Shown here one piece after another: positions 9,438-17,670 of a stretch of DNA of 64,000 nucleotides. A program made the translations under genes and the position numbers. Numbering within the stretch: the first letter of the stretch is position 1; every line of letters starts with the position of its first letter. This DNA comes from Verrucomicrobiota bacterium. Lineage in GTDB: Bacteria; Verrucomicrobiota; Lentisphaeria; JABSQK01; JAJFLO01. The stretch is taken from assembly GCA_021772615.1 (NCBI GenBank), contig JAJFLQ010000187.1:16370-80369 (forward strand), read 5' to 3'. The notes beneath the pieces are model-generated. The model made no database searches. It saw only the letters and a list, made by a program, of their open reading frames with translations, and was not told the origin of the DNA.

Positions 9438-9811
9438 GCATGATCATTTAGTTTTAACAGCAACTCGATCGCTTCGATCAGCAGGTCCGGATCGACGATG
9501 GGTTTGGTGATGTAGTCGTCGAAGCCCATGGCCAGGAATCGCTCGCGGTCCCCGGCCATTGCATGTGCGGTCAGCGCGATTACCGGCAGGCGGTTATGAC
9601 GCGGATGGCTGCGAAGTTTTTGCAGCACCTCGGGGCCGTCCATCTCCGGCAGCGAAATATCAAGCAGGACCAGGTCGGGCGCGGATTGTTCGATACCCGC
9701 GAGGCCCGCCATTCCCGTCTCGTACTCGTCTATTAGGTAGTCATCACTCAGTATCGCATGTGCAAGCATGCGATTGTCGGGATTGTCTTCAATGATGGCG
9801 ATTCGTTTCAC
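9434..9811 (-). CDS. CheY/DivK-like single-domain response regulator
   Basis: A 125-aa receiver domain with the acidic pair in IIEDNPDN, phosphoacceptor D51 in LVLLDISLPEMDG, T81 region ALTAHAM and conserved K103 in YITKP. There is no output domain. The sequence is close to the DivK/receiver domains found attached to hybrid kinases (ALTAHAMAGDRERFLAMGFDDY). It is the first gene of an operon with the membrane histidine kinase, which it overlaps by 4 bp, so it probably acts as a phosphate acceptor or phosphorelay partner for that kinase. Confidence 0.93.
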   Translation of the reverse strand: MKRIAIIEDNPDNRMLAHAILSDDYLIDEYETGMAGLAGIEQSAPDLVLLDISLPEMDGPEVLQKLRSHPRHNRLPVIALTAHAMAGDRERFLAMGFDDYITKPIVDPDLLIEAIELLLKLNDHA

Positions 9812-9975
9812 GACCGGATCTCCAGGAATTCGGCAGCCGGATGGTAAGGTGTATTCTGTGGACTGCGTTCAATATGCCGTGCGGTCGTCGCGGAATCAAC
9901 TCCGTAGCTTTACAGCTGCTGAAAAATCTTGAACTCGGTTCGCAAGTTTATGGACCGCGAACAATATTGGGCGTC

Positions 9976-12429
9976 ATGGTCAAAAGCGCTGAATTTCTGA
10001 GGTATCTATCTCAACGATTTCATACAGAAATAAAATCTCATGTGGTTGATGAGCCGGTTGCCGGTGTTCATGCGGAGTTTCCGGATACGCTCGACGGTCG
10101 CCTGCAAGAGGTGCTCAAAGCACAAGGGATTGGATCGCTTTATCAACATCAGCGAGAGGCTTTTGACCGGATCAGTGACGCACGCGACACACTGTTGGTG
10201 TCGCGTACTGCAAGCGGCAAGACGTTGTCGTTTCTGCTCCCCATTCTAAATGCCTTCCTTGCGGCGCCAGCGCCGTTTTCCGTGATCCTTATTTACCCGA
10301 CAAAGGCGTTGTCGCGGGACCAGGAGGGCACTCTGGGCCGGTTGATGCGCGCCGCAGGCATCGATGCGACACTCGGTACGTTCGACGGCGATACGCCGCG
10401 AGACGAACGCACGCGAATCCAGCGCTCGGCGCATTTCCTGATTACGAATCCGGATATGCTGCATTCCGGTATCCTGCCCAATCACAACCGGCGGTGGAAG
10501 ACCTTTCTCTCGCGACTGAGATTCGTCGTTGTCGACGAGGTCCATATGTATCGCGGCGCGTTCGGATCGCACGTGTCCAATGTGTTTCGTCGACTAATAC
10601 GTATTTGTGGGCTCCACGGCAGCAGCCCCTGTTTCGTGGGGTCCTCTGCAACGATTGGCAATCCCGGCGTCCATGCGCAGGCGCTTTTTCATCGTCCATT
10701 TTCCGTCGTCGAAAACGATGCGTCGCCGCGGCCTCGCCGCGATCTGTTCCTGGTAAATCCGCCCCTGGTCCAAAGTCATGGCGACGCTCGCTACCGCAAA
10801 GGGCCGGCTGCTGTCACCATCCCGCTGATACGCAAAGCCACAGAATTGGGTATACGTACCATTTGCTTTTGCCGTGCCCGGCAGCAGGTCGAACGTCTGC
10901 ATCGCGCCGTGGTTGACCGGCATCCGGATTTGCGACATCTGGTGAAGCCGTACCGGGGCGGTCTGCTGCCGAATGAACGCAGGGCGCTAGAAAGAGACCT
11001 GGCCTCTGGTCGGTTGAACACGATCATCACCACCAACGCGCTGGAACTGGGCATCGATATCGGGGATCTCGACTTATGCCTGCTGTCCGGTCATCCCGGT
11101 TCGGTCGCGAGTTTCTGGCAGCAGGCGGGCAGGGTAGGGCGCAAAGGCAATCAGGCGGTGATCATATATGTGGCGCGCGATACGCCTGTGGATCAGTATC
11201 TTGTGAACCACGCCGAATTCATAACCAATACGGCAATCGAACAAGCGTGGCTTAATGCCGATAATCCCTATATCATGATGCAGCATCTTCCGTGCGCTGC
11301 GCATGAACATCCGTTGCGGGTCGACGAAGCGGCGTATGATTCCAGCACCTATGAGGTCGCGCTCGACTTCCTGCGCAAGAACGGCACCGTCAAGCCGTAC
11401 CACGATTGCTTTCGCTATGCCCTTAAAGATTATCCGGCAAAAGGCGTCAGCCTGCGCGGAATGACCGACTACAATATTGATATCTATTGCGGCACCGAAG
11501 TGATCGGCGAACTCGATCCAATCGGCGCCCGTGGCACCTTGTATAAGGATGCGATTTATCAGCACCTCGGCACACGGTATATGTCGTTGAACCTTGATTT
11601 GCAGAAAAAGCTCTGCGAAGTCGAAGAAGTGAAGGTCGATTATTATACCGAAGCCACCTGGGAAGGTCGTGTGAATCTTACCGAGGTCGACGATACGCAA
11701 GCGGTGCACGGCGCTGATATGGCGTTTGGCTCGATCAATGTCAATCGGCAACCGAAACTCTACAAGAAAATCCGTGAGCGAAGCTATGAGAATATCGGTT
11801 ACGGCCCGATTACGCTTGACCCGTTTATTTACGACACCACAGGGTTCAGCCTGTTACCGCCGCCGTCGTGGCACCAGGCGATAGCCGCGGTAGACAAGCG
11901 CTATGTCGGCGCGGCCTTGTTCGGTCTGGCATATGTGCTGAAGCATTGCGGACCCAGTCTCTGTATGGGCGACGTGCGCGATATCGACACCGATATTTCG
12001 CAGGTAGAGGGTGCGGACGACGTGTGGTGCAGTACGTTGTTTCTGTTCGATACGCACGAAGGCGGGGTCGGGTACGCAGAGAAGATCTACGAACGTATCG
12101 ACAGTGCATTTACATTGTGTCGTGAGATCATCGATGCGTGCGACTGCGATGTTGGCTGTCCGGCGTGCGTTACGCCGTTGCCGCCGGGCGTTACGGATCC
12201 CGGTCTGGAAACCTGCCTGATTGTGTCCGACGCCGCTGTGCGCTGCACCGAGAGTCTGCTCACCGCGATGATCACGGGAGCGGTTGTTGTACCTGAGATT
12301 CGTTCACTGACTACGCCGATATCGCCCTGCATCGACCCGGCGCCGGAGGACGCGGAAATGAAGGCGCTCCGGCGCAAGATGAGTCGTGCGGCAGATAACC
12401 TCAAACAGAAGCGGGAGCGGCAGCATTGA
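9976..12429 (+). CDS. mrfA: MrfA/YprA-like SF2 DEXH helicase with DUF1998 zinc domain
   Basis: An 817-aa superfamily 2 helicase. Motif I is TASGKT (about residue 80), motif II is VVDEVH, motif III is SSATIG, and the C-terminal half has TNALELGIDIGDLD and QQAGRVGRKG. The C-terminal region is DUF1998-like with a cysteine cluster CDCDVGCPAC near residue 728 that should bind zinc. This architecture matches Bacillus MrfA (YprA), a 3'-to-5' helicase that repairs mitomycin-type damage with the nuclease MrfB. The start at 9976 is chosen because upstream codons from 9841 look non-family; no clear Shine-Dalgarno is present, so it is uncertain. It overlaps the exonuclease gene by 4 bp (TTGA). It is divergent from the two-component locus. 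Confidence 0.9.
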   Translation: MVKSAEFLRYLSQRFHTEIKSHVVDEPVAGVHAEFPDTLDGRLQEVLKAQGIGSLYQHQREAFDRISDARDTLLVSRTASGKTLSFLLPILNAFLAAPAPFSVILIYPTKALSRDQEGTLGRLMRAAGIDATLGTFDGDTPRDERTRIQRSAHFLITNPDMLHSGILPNHNRRWKTFLSRLRFVVVDEVHMYRGAFGSHVSNVFRRLIRICGLHGSSPCFVGSSATIGNPGVHAQALFHRPFSVVENDASPRPRRDLFLVNPPLVQSHGDARYRKGPAAVTIPLIRKATELGIRTICFCRARQQVERLHRAVVDRHPDLRHLVKPYRGGLLPNERRALERDLASGRLNTIITTNALELGIDIGDLDLCLLSGHPGSVASFWQQAGRVGRKGNQAVIIYVARDTPVDQYLVNHAEFITNTAIEQAWLNADNPYIMMQHLPCAAHEHPLRVDEAAYDSSTYEVALDFLRKNGTVKPYHDCFRYALKDYPAKGVSLRGMTDYNIDIYCGTEVIGELDPIGARGTLYKDAIYQHLGTRYMSLNLDLQKKLCEVEEVKVDYYTEATWEGRVNLTEVDDTQAVHGADMAFGSINVNRQPKLYKKIRERSYENIGYGPITLDPFIYDTTGFSLLPPPSWHQAIAAVDKRYVGAALFGLAYVLKHCGPSLCMGDVRDIDTDISQVEGADDVWCSTLFLFDTHEGGVGYAEKIYERIDSAFTLCREIIDACDCDVGCPACVTPLPPGVTDPGLETCLIVSDAAVRCTESLLTAMITGAVVVPEIRSLTTPISPCIDPAPEDAEMKALRRKMSRAADNLKQKRERQH

Positions 12430-13208
12430 TCACCCGTGCATTCTTGCATTATCACGGCATCGGTCCGGTCAAACTCGATCGGCTGCGACGCCAGGGTGTG
12501 TGCGATTGGGACACTGTATTGACACACCCGGATCGGCTGCCGTTCAAGGGCAAACTGGCCGTAGAACTCGTCGACCAGGTGCGCGGCTGTCGTGCGGCGC
12601 TGGAACGTGACGATATCGGCTATCTGGTGCGTCAATTTCACTCACGCGACCAGTGGCGGATCCTTGGTCACTATTTTTCCGAAGCCTCATTTTTCGATAT
12701 CGAGACGACCGGTTTGGACTGGATGGATACGATTTCGATGATCGTATGCTATCATCGCGGGCGTCTGTATCGTTTTTACGACGGCGAAAATCTCGAGGAA
12801 TTTCTGGCGCTGTTGGATGACATGCGCCTGCTGGTTTCTTTCAACGGTGCATCGTTCGACGTACCTCGCGTGCTCGACGCATTTCGAGTACCGGAATTGC
12901 CGTGTCCGCATATCGACATGCGCTGGCTGTGTTACCACAGCGAATACACCGGCGGCCTTAAGGCGATCGCCGATCATATGGCATTGCGCCGGCCTGCGGA
13001 TCTCGACGGGCTCACCGGCTTCGAAGCGGTGGCGTTATGGGATCGCTGGACTGCGTACGGTGATCGTCGGGCAAAGCGGCAACTCACCCGCTATTGCTGC
13101 GCGGATGTCATCCTGCTGGTCCAGATCGCCGCTGGCGCACTTGCTAAAAAAGGTGTTGCCGTGGACACAGCTGATAGTGAGGATTTATGGAGCCTGCTGC
13201 CCGACTAA
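12426..13208 (+). CDS. mrfB: MrfB/YprB-like DEDD exonuclease with N-terminal HhH
   Basis: A 260-aa RNase H-fold exonuclease. Residues 1-40 form a helix-hairpin-helix-like segment (HGIGPVKLDRLRRQG, then CDWDTVL). The nuclease follows with DxE in FFDIETTGL (about 95), the second acidic motif in SFNGASFDVPRV (about 140) and a last acidic residue in YCCADV (about 228). Bacillus MrfB works with MrfA in excision of mitomycin lesions; this protein lacks the longer C-terminal TPR part described for that enzyme. Translation probably begins at TTG 12426, whose TTGA overlaps the helicase stop, so the pair is tightly coupled. Activity on DNA is inferred from the family. Confidence 0.85.
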   Translation: MITRAFLHYHGIGPVKLDRLRRQGVCDWDTVLTHPDRLPFKGKLAVELVDQVRGCRAALERDDIGYLVRQFHSRDQWRILGHYFSEASFFDIETTGLDWMDTISMIVCYHRGRLYRFYDGENLEEFLALLDDMRLLVSFNGASFDVPRVLDAFRVPELPCPHIDMRWLCYHSEYTGGLKAIADHMALRRPADLDGLTGFEAVALWDRWTAYGDRRAKRQLTRYCCADVILLVQIAAGALAKKGVAVDTADSEDLWSLLPD

Positions 13209-13257
13209 CATCTGAGTGCCACACCGCAATGCGTCGATTCACATTGGTTTGCTGGAG

Positions 13258-13277
13258 GGTCGCAGGCCTCTGCGACC
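13258..13277. repeat. GGAG-preceded perfect hairpin
   Basis: GGTCGCAG-GCCT-CTGCGACC is an 8-bp perfect stem with a 4-nt loop, immediately preceded by TGGAG. It lies 50 nt after the mrfB stop, and a T6 run occurs about 18 nt further on. The position would fit a terminator, but the distance to the T-run is too great for a classical one. The GGAG plus palindrome design resembles a single REP unit. Confidence 0.55.
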
Positions 13278-13349
13278 GATGCCGTTCATACCAGATTTTT
13301 TCGACGCTCACAATCCCGAATTTACGGGCAAAATTAGGATAAACGTGAC

Positions 13350-14351
13350 ATGAACGCGCTTGTGACCGGTGGCGGCGGGTTCTTGGGCCGCTATATCGTC
13401 GAGCAGCTCCGCAGCCGCGGCGATTGCGTTCGTGTGTTTTCGCGACATCATTATGATGCCCTGGAGAAGCTAGGCTGTGAATGTTACCGCGGCGATATTC
13501 GAGATGCGCACGCTGTAGCGCGCGCCTGTGCCGATATCGACACCGTTTTCCACGTCGCCGCGCTTGCGGGGTACTGGGGCAACCCGCAGATATACCACTC
13601 GATCAATGTCGGCGGTACGCTTAATGCCCTCGAAGGCTGCCGCCGTCACGGCGTCAGCCGACTTATCTATACGAGTTCACCAAGCGTTGTTTTTGGTTCC
13701 GAATCTCTGAATGGCGTAAACGAGACGCAGCCCTATCCGCGGCGATATCTGGCACACTATCCCGAGACCAAGGCCAAAGCCGAACGGCTTGTGCTGGCGG
13801 CGAATGGGGATGACGGCCTTTTGACCTGCGCCTTGCGGCCGCATCTGATATGGGGGCCGCGCGATACGCACATCGTGCCACTAATCGCGAAACGCGCCGC
13901 GGAAGGAAAGCTTGTCCGGATCGGCGACGGGCGCAATACCGTAGATATCACATACGTGGAACATGCTGCACATGCGCATCTGCTCGCTGCCGACGCGTTG
14001 TTACCGGACTCGCCGGTCGGCGGCCGGGCGTATTTCATCGGCGACAGCGAGCCGGTGGGGCTGTGGGGCTGGATTGATGCCTTGCTGGAAGCTCTCGAAT
14101 TGCCGCCCGTATCAAAGTCTGTCTCGTATCGTAGCGCCTACAACCTGGGGGCCGCCGCGGAATGGATCTATCGCTTGCTGCCGTTGCCGGGACAACCGCG
14201 AATAACACGGTTTGTCGCGAATTCGTTCGCCTTGTCGCACTACTTCGATCACAGTCGTGCCCGGAATGATTTCGGATACGCGCCTACGGTCGGTGTATCC
14301 GAGGGCCTCCGCCGTACCGCGGCGTGGTATTTGGCAGGTGATATCGCTTGA
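13350..14351 (+). CDS. NAD(P)-dependent 3beta-HSD/OleD-like short-chain reductase
   Basis: An extended-SDR enzyme of 333 aa. The nucleotide-binding loop is TGGGGFLG at residues 6-13, the active-site Tyr/Lys are Y137 and K141 in YPETK, and the catalytic Ser lies in YTSSPSVVF near 110. The segment ALRPHLIWGPRDTHIVP and the DITYVEHAAHAHLLA stretch are typical of 3beta-hydroxysteroid dehydrogenase/NSDHL and the bacterial olefin-pathway reductase OleD. OleA, OleB and OleC are not in the window, so the pathway is unassigned; sterol, hopanoid or nucleotide-sugar substrates are possible. An AGGA lies 10 nt before the ATG. Its stop is only 2 nt from the stop of the convergent gene, leaving no room for a terminator. 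Confidence 0.85.
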   Translation: MNALVTGGGGFLGRYIVEQLRSRGDCVRVFSRHHYDALEKLGCECYRGDIRDAHAVARACADIDTVFHVAALAGYWGNPQIYHSINVGGTLNALEGCRRHGVSRLIYTSSPSVVFGSESLNGVNETQPYPRRYLAHYPETKAKAERLVLAANGDDGLLTCALRPHLIWGPRDTHIVPLIAKRAAEGKLVRIGDGRNTVDITYVEHAAHAHLLAADALLPDSPVGGRAYFIGDSEPVGLWGWIDALLEALELPPVSKSVSYRSAYNLGAAAEWIYRLLPLPGQPRITRFVANSFALSHYFDHSRARNDFGYAPTVGVSEGLRRTAAWYLAGDIA

Positions 14352-14353
14352 TT

Positions 14354-16315
14354 TTACGGACCGGAAAGTATCGGCGGCGCGGGTGCGACTGCAGCCGTGG
14401 TCGTTTTTATCCGATCCCGGCATGCTTCGATCGTTGCACGCAACATCTCGCTGTAACTCATGCCGTTAAATTCGGCCATCTTTGCAAGATGCCCGTCCCA
14501 GCACCATCCGGGATTGGGATTCACCTCGAGCAGCCGCGGCGTGTCATTGCTGTCCAGCCGCCAGTCAAAACGCGCATAGTCACGGCATTCCAGGCGTTCG
14601 AAAAGTTTGATGCAACTCGCCGTCAGAAACGTGACCGTTGCCTCGGGAAGTTCGCAGACCCTGGACGAGATATTCCAGTATGGCGACTTCGAATCCCATT
14701 TTGCCTCATAGCCACAAATGCGCGGAAGGTGCGTCGGGAGAAACGAATAATCTTCCTCGATAATCGGCAGAACGTTGTATGACTCCGGCGGATTCCCGAT
14801 TATGCCCACGCTCAGGTCGATGCCGGTCAAAAATTGTTCGACCAGGATCGGTTTGTCGAATCCGGATTTTTCTCTGAGACGTATGATCGCATTTTCCAGC
14901 TCGGTGACATTGTTGCAAACACTATCCTGCGTTATCCCGAAGCTGGAGTCGCCGAAGTTTGGTTTCACGATCACCGGAAAGCCGATCGGCAGATCAATAA
15001 ACGTTACGTCATCCGCTTTGATCAGATATGCCTCCGGCACTGGAATGTCCATTTCCGTTGCTACCCCGCGTACCAACGATTTGTCGTAACAGTATGCCAG
15101 GCATCGCGGTGTGCCGCCGGAATAAGGTATGCCCAGAGCCTCCAGAAGCGCAGGTACGTGGAGTTCCTGCAAGGGATCATTATTGAAACCTTCGTCGCAA
15201 AGATTCACGACCAGCTCTATGCTGTTCTTCATACGCTGAAGATCGTCAACAAGTGTGTCGTGGTTATTCAAATAGAGGAATGTGGTTTCCGGGTATTCCT
15301 GCAACGCGGACTTTAACCGATCGATAGTCTGAAAATCATCTGCATCGAACAAGGCATCGGGTTTCACCGCATCCGCCTTGCCGGGATCACCGAGCACCAC
15401 CGCGATCGTGGCAGGCGACACATCCATCGGAATTGTGCAACTCCAGGATTTCGCAGCGGTAGCGGTTACGATGAATCGCTTTGCCATCATTCCCAGGTCC
15501 TGATTGCGTTTCGATTCTGTCGATACATCCCGGGCGATTTCGACATCAGCGAAGCCGGCATCTTCGAGCAGGTTGGTAATCGACGCCTTGGTGTAGAGTC
15601 TTTCGGCATAGAACTGGTCGACTACCGCACCTCGTTTCACGTGGGTGATGACTTCACGAGAGACCAGTCGTTCGCCGTCGGCAGACAGGGCGCGTTCCCG
15701 GCAGACGAAATAATTTCGATCGATCCATTCCCAACTGCGGGGTTGATAGTTTTCGCGCATGTGGTCGCCGTCACTCAGGTCAATCAGAAATCTACCATTC
15801 GGTTTCAGCGCCCTCATAACCTCGTTGATTACCCGGAGATCGTCGGCAAGGGATTCGAAATATCCGAAGCTGTTGCCGAGAATCACCACAAAATCGAAGC
15901 GGTCCGCCTTGAACGGCAGCCTGCGGGCGTCGCCTTCCTTGAAGGTTACCGCCGCATTCTGACTGCGGGACAGTTTTCTCGCCCGGTTAATGAGGTAGTG
16001 GGACCGATCCAGGCCCACAACATTGCTGTATCCCATGGCGGCGAACGCCAACGCATGCCGACCCTGGCCGCAGCAGAGGTCCAGAATCATACTGTCCGGC
16101 GCCGGTTGCAAGGCGTTCAAATACCAGTCAATCTCGGTCCTGGTGATAGAACTGTCCTCGACAACATCGCTGTCGGTGCGCAGGTAGTTCGCATTGAATA
16201 TGTGTTTCCACCAGTCCGCTTTGACATAACTCTCGAGGTTCTTAACCGGGCCGATGGAGCCGCATTCCGTGAATGTCGATTGGGACCGTTTCCTGTTGGG
16301 CGTTGCAGATTTCAT
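14354..16315 (-). CDS. methyltransferase / D-Ala-D-Ala-ligase-like ATP-grasp fusion
   Basis: A 653-aa two-domain protein. Residues about 40-285 are a class I SAM methyltransferase with motif I ILDLCCGQGRHALAF, VVGLDRS, and VVILGNSFGYF. Residues about 300-640 are an ATP-grasp ligase close to D-alanine-D-alanine ligase: NLCDEGFNND, LGIPYSGGTPRCLAYCYDK, VIVKPNFGDSSFGI, ILVEQFLTG, and the metal-binding RLLEVNPNPGW. Ddl proteins normally have neither a methyltransferase domain nor the divergent KPNFGDSSFGI loop. A peptide-like or amino-acid-derived product that is ligated and methylated is the natural inference; the substrate is unknown. The gene faces the reductase tail to tail. The ATG has only a weak Shine-Dalgarno. 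Confidence 0.85.
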   Translation of the reverse strand: MKSATPNRKRSQSTFTECGSIGPVKNLESYVKADWWKHIFNANYLRTDSDVVEDSSITRTEIDWYLNALQPAPDSMILDLCCGQGRHALAFAAMGYSNVVGLDRSHYLINRARKLSRSQNAAVTFKEGDARRLPFKADRFDFVVILGNSFGYFESLADDLRVINEVMRALKPNGRFLIDLSDGDHMRENYQPRSWEWIDRNYFVCRERALSADGERLVSREVITHVKRGAVVDQFYAERLYTKASITNLLEDAGFADVEIARDVSTESKRNQDLGMMAKRFIVTATAAKSWSCTIPMDVSPATIAVVLGDPGKADAVKPDALFDADDFQTIDRLKSALQEYPETTFLYLNNHDTLVDDLQRMKNSIELVVNLCDEGFNNDPLQELHVPALLEALGIPYSGGTPRCLAYCYDKSLVRGVATEMDIPVPEAYLIKADDVTFIDLPIGFPVIVKPNFGDSSFGITQDSVCNNVTELENAIIRLREKSGFDKPILVEQFLTGIDLSVGIIGNPPESYNVLPIIEEDYSFLPTHLPRICGYEAKWDSKSPYWNISSRVCELPEATVTFLTASCIKLFERLECRDYARFDWRLDSNDTPRLLEVNPNPGWCWDGHLAKMAEFNGMSYSEMLRATIEACRDRIKTTTAAVAPAPPILSGP

Positions 16316-16521
16316 CTTCTTTTATCTCTGAGATCCGGCATACCGCCTCGGTATAGGACTCGGCCGGTCGGTCCATCGTACCGTGCGCGTAGTTGTGAAC
16401 GGGCGAAAGGGACATCCGAATTTCCGTGTCCGGCGTCAACGGAATCGTGTAAAAAACGGAGCAAGAATATCCCCGTAATCGTCGTTGTCAACGTGGATTA
16501 CAGCGGCTATTCGCAGTATCG

Positions 16522-16941
16522 TCACGGCATGTCTACGTTCCGCCTGCGCTGCTTGGTCTCGGACCTGTGGCGCTTGTTCTCGAGACGCCGTTTTACGGAC
16601 CCCAGTGTCGGTCTTGTCAACCGTCGTTTTTTTCGCGGCTTGGCGACCTGTTGGAGCATTTCCACCAGTCGACGGATGGCATCGTCGCGATTCCGGCGTT
16701 GGGATCGGAATTGGCTCGCATCGATAATGATGTCGCCGCCTGCGGTGATGCGATGATCGTTTCGCGCGGCGAGCCGCTGCTTTACCCCTTGCGGCAGGCC
16801 CGGTGATTCGCGGAAGTTATATCGGAGCTGGACCGCAGTGGATACCTTGTTGACGTGTTGTCCGCCGGGGCCTGATGCTCGGGTGTAGGTGATATCCAGC
16901 TCGGACTCGTCGACGGCGATTTTAGTGGTTACGCGTAGCAT
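16522..16941 (-). CDS. arfB: peptidyl-tRNA hydrolase ArfB (stalled-ribosome rescue)
   Basis: A codon-independent release-factor-like protein of 139 aa. The catalytic GGQ is at residues 26-28 in TRASGPGGQHVNKVSTAVQ. The C-terminal tail is strongly basic (RPTLGSVKRRLENKRHRS and following Arg/Lys residues), as required for insertion in the empty mRNA channel of the ribosome. It lacks the stop-codon recognition domain of RF1/RF2, so it should hydrolyse peptidyl-tRNA on non-stop ribosomes. The 206-nt gap to the downstream fusion gene contains a 6-bp hairpin (16340-16354), so the two may be separate units. Confidence 0.95.
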   Translation of the reverse strand: MLRVTTKIAVDESELDITYTRASGPGGQHVNKVSTAVQLRYNFRESPGLPQGVKQRLAARNDHRITAGGDIIIDASQFRSQRRNRDDAIRRLVEMLQQVAKPRKKRRLTRPTLGSVKRRLENKRHRSETKQRRRNVDMP

Positions 16942-17019
16942 CGTGCGTGTGGGGTGTTTGTTTGGATCCTGGACCTTCGCCTGTGTGACGAAGGTTGGTG
17001 AACGCGGTCCAGTCGAGTT

Positions 17020-17370
17020 TCAGGTTGCTGTTGACGCGACGGCGGCACGCAATGCAGCCATCGTAATCGCGGAATGCGACGCATGCCAGACCGCGGCGCC
17101 GTCACGAAGCAGGATCGCTTGTGGCGATTGATGCGTCACCGCCAATGTCGTTGCGATGGCGTTCGAGATATCGCGATGGCGGATGAGGTCGAGGTGCGAT
17201 AACCTCACCGAGTCGTCGTCGATAGTCAGGGCGAATTCGCGGTACGCTGCGTCTGCGTCGGTGCTCACAGGGCAGCGGGTGCTGTGTTTGAACAGCATTA
17301 CCGGGTGTTCATGCGATTCGCTGATAAGGTCATCGAGATCGTCGATGTTGGTGAGTGATGAGATAGCCAT
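17020..17370 (-). CDS. YtxJ/BrxC-type monothiol bacilliredoxin
   Basis: A thioredoxin-fold protein of 116 aa with the family signature FKHSTRCPVS; C33 is the single active cysteine (the second Cys of a CxxC is replaced). YtxJ/BrxC removes bacillithiol from mixed disulfides in Firmicutes and homologues occur in Bacteroidota and other bacillithiol users. Its presence suggests that this organism uses bacillithiol or a similar low-molecular-weight thiol, although no biosynthesis gene (bshA, bshB, bshC) is in the window. Start at 17370 has GGAAG 8 nt upstream; a TTG 15 nt earlier is less likely. Confidence 0.9.
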   Translation of the reverse strand: MAISSLTNIDDLDDLISESHEHPVMLFKHSTRCPVSTDADAAYREFALTIDDDSVRLSHLDLIRHRDISNAIATTLAVTHQSPQAILLRDGAAVWHASHSAITMAALRAAVASTAT

Positions 17371-17399
17371 GATTGTATCTTCCAAAATAGTGATGATTT

Positions 17400-17416
17400 A
17401 CAGGCTTGCAGCCTGT
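17400..17416. repeat. short perfect hairpin, AGGCT-nnn-AGCCT type
   Basis: ACAGGCT-TGC-AGCCTGT is a 7-bp perfect stem with a 3-nt loop, 29 nt upstream of the bacilliredoxin start. The same core, AGGCT-TCC-AGCCT followed by GTAG, occurs at 40428-40440, which suggests a second dispersed palindrome type. The remainder of the 17386-17655 gap shows no gene. Confidence 0.5.
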
Positions 17417-17670
17417 CGGGAGTCGTGGTGTCACGCCAATAAGCTACCACAATTATCGGGCGCATCCAACTCAGTGCACTCTTGGCTGCTGCCAAACGCC
17501 TTGTTCGCAGATTGTATTGGGCGATCGTATCGGCCTTGTTTACCCAAATCGGAGATTGTCGTCCGGCGTCGTTCGAATCTGGATAAGTAGACTCTCCACG
17601 GTATAGTTATCCTCTACCACTGATATCCGCCGCCTCTTTTGATCATCGTTACAGGATGGGATTGTCCACC

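Noticed and set aside
8718..9443. 241-aa plus-strand frame over the histidine kinase
   Set aside because: Antisense to clear kinase motifs; no family resemblance.
13350..14351. olefin biosynthesis (ole) cluster
   Set aside because: Only an OleD-like reductase is present; OleA, OleB and OleC are absent from the window.
15641..16756. 371-aa open frame on the plus strand antisense to the methyltransferase-ATP-grasp gene
   Set aside because: Covers a strongly supported gene on the other strand, has no Shine-Dalgarno and a composition of Arg/Val-rich shadow frames.
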